Assembly: GCF_014649115.1 (NCBI RefSeq)
Contig: NZ_BMSK01000001.1
Coordinates: 124,001-188,000 of the forward strand
Source of the DNA: Streptomyces eurythermus
GTDB taxonomy: Bacteria > Actinomycetota > Actinomycetes > Streptomycetales > Streptomycetaceae
Length of the DNA stretch: 64,000 bases
Direction of reading: 5' to 3'
Every line of letters begins with the position of its first letter. Positions within the stretch are counted from its first letter, which is position 1. A model generated the notes under the pieces. The model had not been told where the DNA came from and searched no databases. It saw nothing but the letters and a program-made list of their open reading frames with translations. Below are positions 44,731 through 53,219 of this stretch, piece after piece. The position numbers and the translations under genes are program-made.

Positions 44731-46376
44731 GCGCCCTCCTCCCGCGGCCCGGCGGGCGGCATCAGTTCCCGCGTCATCTCCGCCCGCAGCCGCAGCGTGG
44801 TGACCAGCCGCTGGAACGCCTCCGCCCAGTACCCGCCGGCGCCCGGCGCGGCGTCCGCCGGCTCGTCGGGTATCGCCAGCAGCGTCTCCAGCCGCCTGGC
44901 CTCGGCCGGGTCCAGGCAGCGCTCCGCCAGGCCCATCACCCCGCTGAAGCTCCACGGGTAACTGCCCGCCTCCCGGGCGATGTCGAGGGCGTCCACCACC
45001 GCGCGGCCCAGCGGCGGCGCCCACGGCACCGCGCACACACCGAGCAGCTGGAACGCCTCCGACAGGCCGTGCATGGCGATGAACCCGGCCACCCACGCGG
45101 CCCGCTCGTCCGGGCCCAGCGCGGCCAGCAGCTTCGCCCGCTCCGCCAGGGACACCGCGCCCGGTCCGCCCGCCTCCGGTGCCGACGGCGAGCCGAGCAG
45201 CGCCCGCGACCACGCGGCGTCCCGCTGCCGGACCGCCGCCCGGCACCAGGCCGCGTGCAGCTCGCCCTGCCAGCCGTCCGTCACCGGCAGCGCCACGATC
45301 TCCTCGGGCGTCCGCCCGCCCAGCCGCCGCGGCCAGGTGCCGAGCGGAGCGGACTCCACCAACTGCCCCAGCCACCACGACCGTTCCCCCCGGCCCGCCG
45401 GGGGCGTGGCCGCCACCCCGTCGCGTTCCATGGCCGCGTCGCATTCGAGCGGCGCCTCCACCACGATCGCCGGCCCGTCCCCGGTACGGTCCAGGGCCAC
45501 ACACGCCGTGGCGCGTACGGCCATCCGCGCGGCGAGCGCCGAGCCCGGCAGCGACGACAGCAGATCCGCCGCAGTGGCCCGGACATTGCGGCTGCGGTCG
45601 CCCAACGCCTGCTCCAGGAACGGCTCGTCCGCGTCCGACAGGCCCGTGCGCAGCGAGTCCAGGAACATCAGCCGGTCCTCCGCCCGCTCCGTCGCCCAAG
45701 TCGACGCCAGCAACTCCCGCCCCCGCTCGGGCGTACGGGTGCGCAGCGCGCCGAGCAGCACCGCCCGCTCCGCGAACAGCCCCTCCTGCCACAGCCGGCG
45801 CACCGCCTCCGCGTCCTCGGTGTCCGGCAGCGCCGCCCCGCCGCCGGGGGCCGCGCGCAGGGCGAACCGCCAGTCCGGGTTCAGCCGGGCCAGCCACAGG
45901 GCGCGCGGACCCGCGAACGCCAGCGCCGCCGGACGCAGGTCGGTGCGGCCACGGGCCGCGTCCAGCAGGGCGGGCAGCGCCTGCGGGGGCGCCGCGTACC
46001 CGTGCGCGTTGGCCGCCGCGAGCCACTGCGGAAGCAGCTCGATCAGGTCCGGGGAACTGCCCCGCCGTCCGCCACCCGCGCCGCCGGACCGGTCCGCCAG
46101 CAGGGTGGTGAGCCGGCGTGCCGCCGGCGCGGGCAGCGGCGGGCGCGGATCGGCGGGCGCGCGCTCGGGCCGGCGCGCCGCCCGCCCGGGGCGCAGCCCG
46201 GCCCGTCGCCGTACGGTGGCCACGGCCGCCGCGTCGAGCAGTGCCGCCGGTGCCGTACGGCCGGGCGGGACGTGCGCCGGGGCGCGCCGGTCGGTGCCGA
46301 GGAGCGCGGTGGTGACCAGCTCCTCCCAGGTGCCGTCCGGCATCGCCGTGTCCCTGCCGCTCGGTGCCCCGTTCAT
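44706..46376 (-). CDS. DUF5691-family protein with HEAT-like repeats
   Basis: 556 aa from ATG 46376 (GGGAGGG upstream). Almost wholly alpha-helical with no membrane segment. Repeated two-helix units ([40 protein letters not shown]) look like HEAT/armadillo repeats, so it is probably a protein-binding scaffold. It starts 49 bp after the SWIM gene on the same strand and is the second gene of that operon. It belongs to the five-gene cluster with MoxR, DUF5682 and VWA across the divergent promoter. No biochemical role is known to me. Confidence 0.85.
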   Translation of the reverse strand: MNGAPSGRDTAMPDGTWEELVTTALLGTDRRAPAHVPPGRTAPAALLDAAAVATVRRRAGLRPGRAARRPERAPADPRPPLPAPAARRLTTLLADRSGGAGGGRRGSSPDLIELLPQWLAAANAHGYAAPPQALPALLDAARGRTDLRPAALAFAGPRALWLARLNPDWRFALRAAPGGGAALPDTEDAEAVRRLWQEGLFAERAVLLGALRTRTPERGRELLASTWATERAEDRLMFLDSLRTGLSDADEPFLEQALGDRSRNVRATAADLLSSLPGSALAARMAVRATACVALDRTGDGPAIVVEAPLECDAAMERDGVAATPPAGRGERSWWLGQLVESAPLGTWPRRLGGRTPEEIVALPVTDGWQGELHAAWCRAAVRQRDAAWSRALLGSPSAPEAGGPGAVSLAERAKLLAALGPDERAAWVAGFIAMHGLSEAFQLLGVCAVPWAPPLGRAVVDALDIAREAGSYPWSFSGVMGLAERCLDPAEARRLETLLAIPDEPADAAPGAGGYWAEAFQRLVTTLRLRAEMTRELMPPAGPREEGAQPPDAAG

Positions 46377-46425
46377 CGCGTTCCCTCCCCTTCGCCTGCC
46401 TGCCCTCGTGTCCCGGTACCGCCGG

Positions 46426-47781
46426 TCAGCACAGCGGCACCGCCTCGCCCGTCCCCTCCGGCCAGGCCGTGAGCGGGGTGAACCCGCGGTGGCCGCACTC
46501 CCCGAACACGGTGACGGGGGCGCCGCCGGACAGCGCGACCAGCCGCCACAGGCCGGGCCGGGAGCGGGCCGACCCGGTCAGCGGCAGGGCCGTGTCCGTG
46601 TCCGCGTCGGCCAGCTGCCACCGGTCGCCGTCCGGGACCGGTATCACCCGGTCCAAGGTCACCGGGACCGACTCCAGCCAGGGATCGTCGCGCAGCGCCT
46701 CGCCGTAGCGGGCCGCCGCCTCGGCGGTGGTCGTCCCCGGCGGACGGAACGCGGCCGGCGCCGGCGCGGCGAACCGCTCGCCCAGTGCGCTCCGGGTCCG
46801 GCCCCCGCCCGGATACGTCGACAGCTCCGCCTCCAGCGCCAGCCCGACCGGCAGGGACAGCTCCGGGGCCCGGCCCGCCGCGCCGTAGGACAGCAGCTGC
46901 CGGGTCCGGCCGGAGCGGGCGCCGTGCAGCCATATCCGGCGGGTCGTCAGTTTCGGGTCCACGACGTCGTACTGCGCGAGGACCAGCCAGCGGTCGCGCA
47001 GCGGCGGGCCGTCCGGCGCCGCGGGCAGGCCGACCCGGGAGCGGACCGTGGCCGCGAGGGCGTCCGGCAGCCCGGCCCGGCGCAGCCAGCCCTGGTCGAG
47101 CAGGTGCAGCAGCGCGCACTCCTCCAGCAGCCGCGCCGGCCAGCCCGCGCCGGACGCCGGCACGGCCCCCAGCTCCCGGACGCGTGCGGCCAGGCCCGGC
47201 GCCTGGGCGTCGACCATGCGGGCCGCCGCCTCGTCCCACCAGCCGTACCCCGCCTGTTCGGCCGCGGCCAGGCCGCCGCGCAGCAGGTCCGCCAGGCGCT
47301 GCTCCAGCTCGGTCACGCCCGCCGTGACCCGCTCGGCCCGGCGCTCGGCCCGCCGCCGGGCCGCCTCCGGATCGGCGGGACCAGCGGCCGAACCCTCCTC
47401 GTCCCGGGCCTTCCTGGCCTGCTCCCGGCCCCGCCGGCCCGCGAGCCACTGCCCGGCCCAGTCCGGCGGCCGCTCGCCGGCCGGCACCGCGTCCTCGTCG
47501 CCCGCCCACAGCAGGAGCAGGCCGAGCGCGTGCTTGCACGGGAACTTACGGCTCGGACAACTGCACTTGTATCCCGGGCCGGCCGCGCCGGCCAGGTCCA
47601 CCACCGTCTGGTACGGCCTGCTGCCGCTGCCCTTGCACAGCCCCCACACCGTCCCCTCTCCGCTCCCGGTCCCGGACCACGGCCCGGCCACCCCGAGCTT
47701 GCTCCCCGCCTTGCGTGACGCGGCGTCAGGCGCCAGTGCCAGCACCTGCTCCGCGGTCCAGCGCACCCCCTGCTCAGTCAT
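46426..47781 (-). CDS. SWIM zinc-finger protein
   Basis: 451 aa from ATG 47781. A SWIM motif lies near the N-terminus: YKCSCPSRKFPCKH, with ligands C73, C75, C82 and H84. The rest is a helical Arg/Ala-rich segment (residues 120-190) and a C-terminal region of unknown fold. SWIM domains bind DNA or proteins. There is no ribosome site: the -10 box of a RecA-NDp promoter ends 7 nt before the ATG, so the mRNA appears leaderless. First gene of the SWIM-DUF5691 operon, divergent from the MoxR operon. Confidence 0.9.
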   Translation of the reverse strand: MTEQGVRWTAEQVLALAPDAASRKAGSKLGVAGPWSGTGSGEGTVWGLCKGSGSRPYQTVVDLAGAAGPGYKCSCPSRKFPCKHALGLLLLWAGDEDAVPAGERPPDWAGQWLAGRRGREQARKARDEEGSAAGPADPEAARRRAERRAERVTAGVTELEQRLADLLRGGLAAAEQAGYGWWDEAAARMVDAQAPGLAARVRELGAVPASGAGWPARLLEECALLHLLDQGWLRRAGLPDALAATVRSRVGLPAAPDGPPLRDRWLVLAQYDVVDPKLTTRRIWLHGARSGRTRQLLSYGAAGRAPELSLPVGLALEAELSTYPGGGRTRSALGERFAAPAPAAFRPPGTTTAEAAARYGEALRDDPWLESVPVTLDRVIPVPDGDRWQLADADTDTALPLTGSARSRPGLWRLVALSGGAPVTVFGECGHRGFTPLTAWPEGTGEAVPLC

Positions 47782-47788
47782 GCCACCG

Positions 47789-47811
47789 ACGGTAGGCCCC
47801 ACCACTGACAA
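47789..47811 (-). promoter_or_regulatory. RecA-NDp DNA-damage promoter of the SWIM-DUF5691 operon
   Basis: On the minus strand TTGTCAGTG (47811-47803), 8 nt, TACCGT (47794-47789): an exact fit to TTGTCRGTG-N8-TAnnnT. Seven nt separate the -10 from the SWIM ATG. Confidence 0.85.
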
Positions 47812-47857
47812 TCGCCCCGGCGAGCGCGTTTGCGCAGGTCACAGCGATTGTCAGTGG
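47802..47857. promoter_or_regulatory. 14-bp perfect inverted repeat between the divergent operons
   Basis: CCACTGACAATCGC (47802-47815) and GCGATTGTCAGTGG (47844-47857) are exact reverse complements 28 nt apart (arm centres 42 bp, about four helical turns). Each arm contains the TTGTCAGTG recognition box, one facing each operon. Confidence 0.9.
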
Positions 47858-47870
47858 CGTGGTGCACGGT
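47848..47870 (+). promoter_or_regulatory. RecA-NDp-like promoter of the MoxR-DUF5682-VWA operon
   Basis: TTGTCAGTG (47848-47856), 8 nt, CACGGT (47865-47870). The recognition box is perfect; the -10 keeps A2 and T6 but lacks the first T. Predicted start near 47877, about 37 nt before the MoxR ATG. Confidence 0.65.
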
Positions 47871-47913
47871 GGATGCCAGAACCGAACCGGCCGAGCTGGA
47901 GGGGGCCTCAGCC

Positions 47914-49044
47914 ATGACTGTGTCCGTGGAACCGACGACCGCCACACCCCACCGCGACCAGACCGAGCAGGCGCTGCGACCGCACGCCGAGCAGGCCTTC
48001 GCGGCCGAACTCGCGGCGCTCGCCGCGCAGGACGACCGCCCGCGCCCGGCCCGCTGGAAGCTGTCGCCGTGGGCGGTGGCGACCTATCTCCTCGGCGGCA
48101 CCCTGCCGGACGGCACGGTGATCACACCCAAGTACGTGGGCCCGCGCCGCATCGTCGAGGTCGCCGTCACCACGCTCGCCACCGACCGCGCCCTGCTCCT
48201 GCTGGGCGTCCCCGGCACCGCCAAGACCTGGGTGTCCGAGCACCTGGCCGCCGCCGTCAGCGGGGACTCGACGCTGCTGGTGCAGGGCACCGCCGGCACC
48301 CCGGAGGAGGCCATCCGCTACGGCTGGAACTACGCGCGGCTCCTCGCCCACGGCCCGAGCCGCGACGCCCTCGTGCCCAGCCCCGTCATGCGGGCCATGG
48401 CCGAGGGCATGACGGCCCGGGTGGAGGAGCTGACCCGGATCCCGGCCGACGTGCAGGACACGCTGATCACGATCCTGTCCGAGAAGACCCTGCCCATCCC
48501 CGAACTCGGCGAGGAGGTCCAGGCGGTCCGCGGCTTCAACCTCATCGCCACCGCCAACGACCGCGACCGCGGGGTCAACGATCTCTCCAGCGCCCTGCGC
48601 CGCCGCTTCAACACCGTCGTGCTGCCGCTGCCCGAGAGCGCCGACGCCGAGGTGGACATCGTCACCCGCCGGGTCGAACAGCTCGGCCGCTCCCTGGACC
48701 TGCCGGCGGCGCCCGACGGCATCGAGGAGATCCGCCGGGTCGTCACCGTCTTCCGCGAGCTGCGGGACGGCGTCACCGCCGACGGCCGCACGAAGCTCAA
48801 GTCCCCCAGCGGCACGCTGTCCACGGCGGAGGCCATCTCCGTCGTGACCAACGGCCTCGCCCTCGCCACCCACTTCGGCGACGGCGTGCTGCGCGCGGGC
48901 GATGTCGCCGCCGGCATCCTCGGCGCCGTCGTCCGCGACCCGGCGGCCGACCGGGTCGTCTGGCAGGAGTACCTGGAGACGGTCGTGCGCGAGCGCGAGG
49001 GCTGGACCGACTTCTACCGCGCCTGCCGGGAGGTGAGCGCGTGA
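47914..49044 (+). CDS. MoxR-family AAA+ ATPase
   Basis: 376 aa from ATG 47914 with GGAGGGG upstream. Walker A LLLGVPGTAKT with Lys104, then the MoxR-type PADVQDTLITILSEKTLPIP, sensor-1 region FNLIATANDRDRGVNDLSSA and arginine-finger segment LRRRFNTVVLPLP. MoxR ATPases act as chaperones with VWA-domain partners in assembling or activating protein complexes. Its stop overlaps the GTG of the DUF5682 gene, and a VWA gene closes the operon, so the three products probably form one machine. Upstream promoter is of the DNA-damage type. Confidence 0.93.
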   Translation: MTVSVEPTTATPHRDQTEQALRPHAEQAFAAELAALAAQDDRPRPARWKLSPWAVATYLLGGTLPDGTVITPKYVGPRRIVEVAVTTLATDRALLLLGVPGTAKTWVSEHLAAAVSGDSTLLVQGTAGTPEEAIRYGWNYARLLAHGPSRDALVPSPVMRAMAEGMTARVEELTRIPADVQDTLITILSEKTLPIPELGEEVQAVRGFNLIATANDRDRGVNDLSSALRRRFNTVVLPLPESADAEVDIVTRRVEQLGRSLDLPAAPDGIEEIRRVVTVFRELRDGVTADGRTKLKSPSGTLSTAEAISVVTNGLALATHFGDGVLRAGDVAAGILGAVVRDPAADRVVWQEYLETVVREREGWTDFYRACREVSA

Positions 49045-51674
49045 CCGGCGCCCGGGAGAGCACGGCCTACGACGCCGGGCCGCTGCTGCTGGGCGTACGG
49101 CACCACGGTCCCGGCTCCGCGCGCGCGGTGCGGGCCGCGCTCGAGGCCGCCCGGCCCGCCGTCGTCCTCATCGAGGGGCCGCCCGAGGCCGACCCGCTGA
49201 TCCCGCTGGCCGCCGACCCCGGTCTGCGGCCTCCGGTCGCCCTGCTCGCGCACGCCGTGGACGAGCCCGGCCGCTCGGCGTTCTGGCCGTTCGCCGAGTT
49301 CAGCCCCGAGTGGGTGGCCATCCGCTGGGCCCTGGACCACGGTGTACCGGCCCGCTTCATCGACCTGCCGGCCACGCACACGCTGGCGTGGGCGCGGGAA
49401 GAGGGGGAATCCGGGGCCGGCGGGCATGAGGGGGCCGGCGGCGACCACCCGACCGGTGCCGACGGCCACGCGTCCGGTTCCGACGGTCACGCGTCCGGTG
49501 CCGACGGCCACGCATCCGACCCGGACAACCACGAGCCCGGCCCTGACGACCAGGCCGCCCCCGGTCCCGGCGGCCGTCGGCCCGGTCCCGACGACGCCGG
49601 GGAAGTCCGTGTCGATCCGCTCGCCGTGCTCGCCGAGGCGGCCGGGTACGACGATCCGGAGCGCTGGTGGGAGGACGTCGTCGAGCACCGGGGGCCCGGC
49701 GCCGACGACCCCTTCGCACCGTTCACGGCGGTGGCGGAGGCCATGACGGCACTGCGCGAGCGGTACGGCGCCGGCGGGCACCGGGACCTCGTCCGCGAGG
49801 CGCACATGCGGCTGCGGCTGCGGGCGGCGCGCAAGGAGTTCGGGCACGCCGTGGCCGTGGTGTGCGGGGCCTGGCACGTACCCGCGCTGCGCGAGAGGAC
49901 CACCGTCACCGCCGACCGGGCCCTGCTCCGGGGCCTGCCCAAGGTCAAGACCGACGTGACCTGGGTGCCGTGGACGCACCGCAGGCTGGCCCGGTCCGGC
50001 GGGTACGGCGCGGGCATCGACTCGCCCGGCTGGTACGGGCACCTCTTCCAGGCCCCCGACCGGCCGGTGGAGCGCTGGCTGACCAAGGTGGCGGGACTGC
50101 TGCGCGAGGAGGACCGGATCGTGTCCTCCGCGCACGTCATCGAGGCCGTCAGGCTCGCGGAGACGCTGGCCGCGCTGCGCGGCCGGCCGCTGCCCGGCCT
50201 CGGCGAGACCACCGACGCCGTGCGCGCGGTGCTGTGCGAAGGCTCGGACGTGCCGCTGGCGCTGGTCCACGACCGGCTGGTGGTCGGGGACGCGCTGGGG
50301 GAGGTGCCCGAGTCGGCGCCCGCGGTGCCGTTGCAGCGCGACCTGGCCCGGCAGCAGCGCTCGCTGCGGCTCAAGCCCGAGGCGCTGGAGCGCGACCTGG
50401 AGCTGGACCTGCGCGGCGACACCGACGCCGGGCGCAGCAGGCTGCTGCACCGGCTGCGGCTGCTCGGCGTCGGCTGGGGCGAGCCGGCCCGGTCCCGGGG
50501 CGGCACGGGCACCTTCCGGGAGACCTGGCGGCTGCGCTGGGAACCGGAGCTGTCCGTGCGGGTCGCCGAGGCCGGCGTGTGGGGGACGACCGTACAGGCG
50601 GCGGCCCGGGCCAAGGCCGAGGCGGACGCGGACGCGGCGCGCGCCCTGGCCGACGTCACCGCGCTCGCCGAGCAGTGCCTGCTGGCGGGGCTGCCGGAGG
50701 CGCTGCCCGTGGTGATGCGGGTGCTCGCCGACCGGGCCGCCCTGGACACGGACGTCGGTCACCTGGCCCAGGCCCTGCCCGCCCTGGTCCGCTCGCTGCG
50801 CTACGGCGATGTGCGCGGCACCGACACCGGGGCGCTGGCCGAGGTCGCCGCGGGGCTCGCCGAGCGCGTCTTCGTCGGCCTGCCCCCGGCCTGCGCCGCC
50901 CTCGACGCCGACGCAGCGGAGGAGATGCGGGCCCACGTGGACGCCGTACACACGGCGGTGGGCCTGCTGACGGAGAGCCTGGCCACGACGGGCGGGGAGG
51001 CCGGCGGCGCATCCACCGGAGCCGAGCGGGCCGGCGGCGCGTCCAAGGGCGGCGCGCTTTCCGGGGGCGGGGCGGGGCGTGAGGTCGGTGGGGGGCTACG
51101 GGAGCGCTGGCGGGGGGTGTTGCGGGCGTTGTCGCTGCGGGACACCGCGCCCGGTGTCATCCGGGGGCGGGCGGTGCGGCTGTTGCTGGACGACGGCGCG
51201 TTGCGGCCCGAGGAGGCGGCCCGGCTGATGGGGCTCGCGCTGTCGCCGGGCACGCCGCCCGCCGCTGCCGCCGCCTGGATCGAGGGCTTCGCCGGCGGCG
51301 GGGGCGGACTGCTGCTGGTCCACGACGAGCGGCTGCTCGGCCTGCTCGACACCTGGCTGACCGGGGTGCCGGCGGACGCCTTCACGGACGTACTGCCACT
51401 GCTGCGGCGGACCTTCGCGGCGTACGAGCCGGGGGTGCGCAGAACGCTGGGCGAACTGGTACGGCGCGGTCCCGGTGACCGTCCGGGCGGTGCCGCCCAG
51501 GCCGCCGCGGTCCCCGGTTTCGCCGCCGAACCGGACACCGCGCGTGCCGACGCCGTACTGCCCGTACTGCGGCTGCTGCTCGGCCTGACGGCGGACGACG
51601 GCACCGGCACGACGGACACGACGGGCATGACGGAGACGACGGACCACGGGAGCCTCGCGGGGGTGGGCACATGA
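49041..51674 (+). CDS. DUF5682 protein with TIKI/TraB-like motifs
   Basis: 877 aa, GTG 49041 in a GTGA overlap with the MoxR stop. The N-terminal part has LLLGVRHHGPGSARA (G18-x-x-H21), VVLIEGPPEADP (Glu45) and, near residue 276, VVCGAWHVPALRE (G276-x-x-H279). Two GxxH motifs plus a conserved Glu mark the TIKI/TraB/EreA enzyme superfamily, so a metal-dependent hydrolase is possible (inference). A species-variable Asp/Gly/His insert (TGADGHASGSDGHASGADGH, residues about 140-180) interrupts it. The C-terminal half is helical. No membrane segment. Candidate effector of the five-gene cluster. Confidence 0.85.
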   Translation: MTGARESTAYDAGPLLLGVRHHGPGSARAVRAALEAARPAVVLIEGPPEADPLIPLAADPGLRPPVALLAHAVDEPGRSAFWPFAEFSPEWVAIRWALDHGVPARFIDLPATHTLAWAREEGESGAGGHEGAGGDHPTGADGHASGSDGHASGADGHASDPDNHEPGPDDQAAPGPGGRRPGPDDAGEVRVDPLAVLAEAAGYDDPERWWEDVVEHRGPGADDPFAPFTAVAEAMTALRERYGAGGHRDLVREAHMRLRLRAARKEFGHAVAVVCGAWHVPALRERTTVTADRALLRGLPKVKTDVTWVPWTHRRLARSGGYGAGIDSPGWYGHLFQAPDRPVERWLTKVAGLLREEDRIVSSAHVIEAVRLAETLAALRGRPLPGLGETTDAVRAVLCEGSDVPLALVHDRLVVGDALGEVPESAPAVPLQRDLARQQRSLRLKPEALERDLELDLRGDTDAGRSRLLHRLRLLGVGWGEPARSRGGTGTFRETWRLRWEPELSVRVAEAGVWGTTVQAAARAKAEADADAARALADVTALAEQCLLAGLPEALPVVMRVLADRAALDTDVGHLAQALPALVRSLRYGDVRGTDTGALAEVAAGLAERVFVGLPPACAALDADAAEEMRAHVDAVHTAVGLLTESLATTGGEAGGASTGAERAGGASKGGALSGGGAGREVGGGLRERWRGVLRALSLRDTAPGVIRGRAVRLLLDDGALRPEEAARLMGLALSPGTPPAAAAAWIEGFAGGGGGLLLVHDERLLGLLDTWLTGVPADAFTDVLPLLRRTFAAYEPGVRRTLGELVRRGPGDRPGGAAQAAAVPGFAAEPDTARADAVLPVLRLLLGLTADDGTGTTDTTGMTETTDHGSLAGVGT

Positions 51675-52876
51675 CGGACACGACGCTCGGACAGACACCG
51701 GCACCGGTACAGGCATCGGCACAGGCGGCCGACCCGGCGCGGGAGCGGCTGCGGCGCTGGCGGCTGGTGCTCGGCGGGGACCAGGCCGACGGCACCGGAT
51801 GCACGCTCTCCGGCCGGGACGCGGCGATGGACGGCGCACTGGCCGCGCTCTACGGCAAGGGGGACAAGGCGCAGACCGGGCGGGACCGTTCGGCCGGACT
51901 CGGCGCGTCGGCACCGTCCGTGGCGCGCTGGCTCGGGGACATCCGCGACTACTTCCCGTCCTCCGTCGTCCAGGTCATGCAGCGCGACGCCATCGACCGG
52001 CTCGGCCTGGCCGCCCTGCTGCTGGAGCCGGAGATGCTCCAGGCGGTGGAGCCCGACGTGCACCTGGTCGGCACGCTGCTCTCGCTGCACAAGGCGATGC
52101 CCGAGACGACCCGGGAGACGGCCCGCGCGGTGGTGCGCAAGGTGGTCGAGGAGCTGGAGAAACGGCTCGCCACCCGCACCCGGGCCACCCTCACCGGCGC
52201 CCTGGACCGCAGCGCGCGCGTCCAGCGCCCACGCCACCACGACATCGACTGGAACCGCACCATCGCGGCCAACCTCAAGCACTACCTGCCGGAGTACCGC
52301 ACGGTCGTGCCCGAGCGGCTGATCGGCTACGGGCGGGCCGCGCGGTCGGTGAAGAAGGAGGTCGTGCTCTGCATCGACCAGTCCGGGTCGATGGCGGCGT
52401 CCGTGGTCTACGCGTCGGTGTTCGGCGCGGTGCTCGCCTCCATGCGGTCGATCAGCACCCGGCTCGTCGTCTTCGACACGGCGGTCGTCGACCTCACCGA
52501 CCAGCTGGACGACCCCGTCGACGTGCTCTTCGGCACCCAGCTCGGCGGCGGCACGGACATCAACCGGGCGCTCACCTACTGCCAGGAGCGGATCACCCGG
52601 CCGGCCGAGACCGTCGTCGTGCTGATCAGCGACCTGTACGAGGGCGGCATCCGCGACGAGATGCTCAAGCGGGTCGCCGCGATGAAGGCGTCCGGAGTGC
52701 AGTTCGTGGCGCTGCTCGCGCTGTCGGACGAGGGCGCGCCCGCGTACGACCGGGAGCACGCGGCGGCACTCGCCGCGCTGGGCGCCCCCGCCTTCGCCTG
52801 CACCCCCGACCTGTTCCCCGAGGTGATGGCGGCGGCCCTGGAGAAGCGCCCGCTGCCCATACCCGACCCGGCCTGA
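51671..52876 (+). CDS. VWA-domain protein (MoxR partner)
   Basis: 401 aa, ATG 51671 in an ATGA overlap with the DUF5682 stop. Helical N-terminal half (FPSSVVQVMQRDAIDRLG, TTRETARAVVRKVVEELEK), then a von Willebrand A domain: MIDAS motif VVLCIDQSGSM (D236, S238, S240), threonine segment GGGTDINRAL and third MIDAS element VVLISDLYEGG. All metal-site residues are present. VWA proteins paired with MoxR ATPases bind clients through the metal site. Third gene of the operon, ended by a hairpin at 52886-52917. Confidence 0.93.
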   Translation: MTDTTLGQTPAPVQASAQAADPARERLRRWRLVLGGDQADGTGCTLSGRDAAMDGALAALYGKGDKAQTGRDRSAGLGASAPSVARWLGDIRDYFPSSVVQVMQRDAIDRLGLAALLLEPEMLQAVEPDVHLVGTLLSLHKAMPETTRETARAVVRKVVEELEKRLATRTRATLTGALDRSARVQRPRHHDIDWNRTIAANLKHYLPEYRTVVPERLIGYGRAARSVKKEVVLCIDQSGSMAASVVYASVFGAVLASMRSISTRLVVFDTAVVDLTDQLDDPVDVLFGTQLGGGTDINRALTYCQERITRPAETVVVLISDLYEGGIRDEMLKRVAAMKASGVQFVALLALSDEGAPAYDREHAAALAALGAPAFACTPDLFPEVMAAALEKRPLPIPDPA

Positions 52877-52885
52877 CCTCCGCGC

Positions 52886-52917
52886 GTCTCACCGGGACCG
52901 TCCCCGCCCGGTGAGAC
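52886..52917 (+). terminator. Terminator of the MoxR-DUF5682-VWA operon
   Basis: GTCTCACCGG (52886-52895) pairs perfectly with CCGGTGAGAC (52908-52917) across a 12-nt loop, ten nt after the VWA stop. Confidence 0.75.
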
Positions 52918-53219
52918 CGCGCAGATCGCGTAGACCGTGTAGACCGCTGTAGACCGCGCAGAATACGCGGGGGCACGCAACCGCACCCATACGACGGCAC
53001 CCCGTGCCAGGGAACGCGGCATCATGTGACAGGTATCACCGCTCGTGTGTGACCCTCGATTTAGGGAGCCCCCTCAAGCGGCGATAACCTGCGAGACGGA
53101 CATGCCGCGCGCTCGGACACCGTGTGCGCCTCCCTTGTGACAAGCGGACGTCACGTTGCCCTTCGCGGCACGCCCACGCATCCAACGAACCGCGAGATCA
53201 CTGATAGGGACGGAAGCGC
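52918..53219. promoter_or_regulatory. sucC upstream region with iterated repeats
   Basis: No gene. TAGACCG occurs at 52931, 52940 and 52950, and AGACCGCGCAGA is repeated at 52914-52925 and 52951-52962. A GTGA-N6-TCAC inverted repeat (53026-53039, GTGACAGGTATCAC) resembles Crp-type half-sites with one mismatch. TAACCT near 53085 is a possible -10. About 130 nt of leader follow. Confidence 0.45.
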
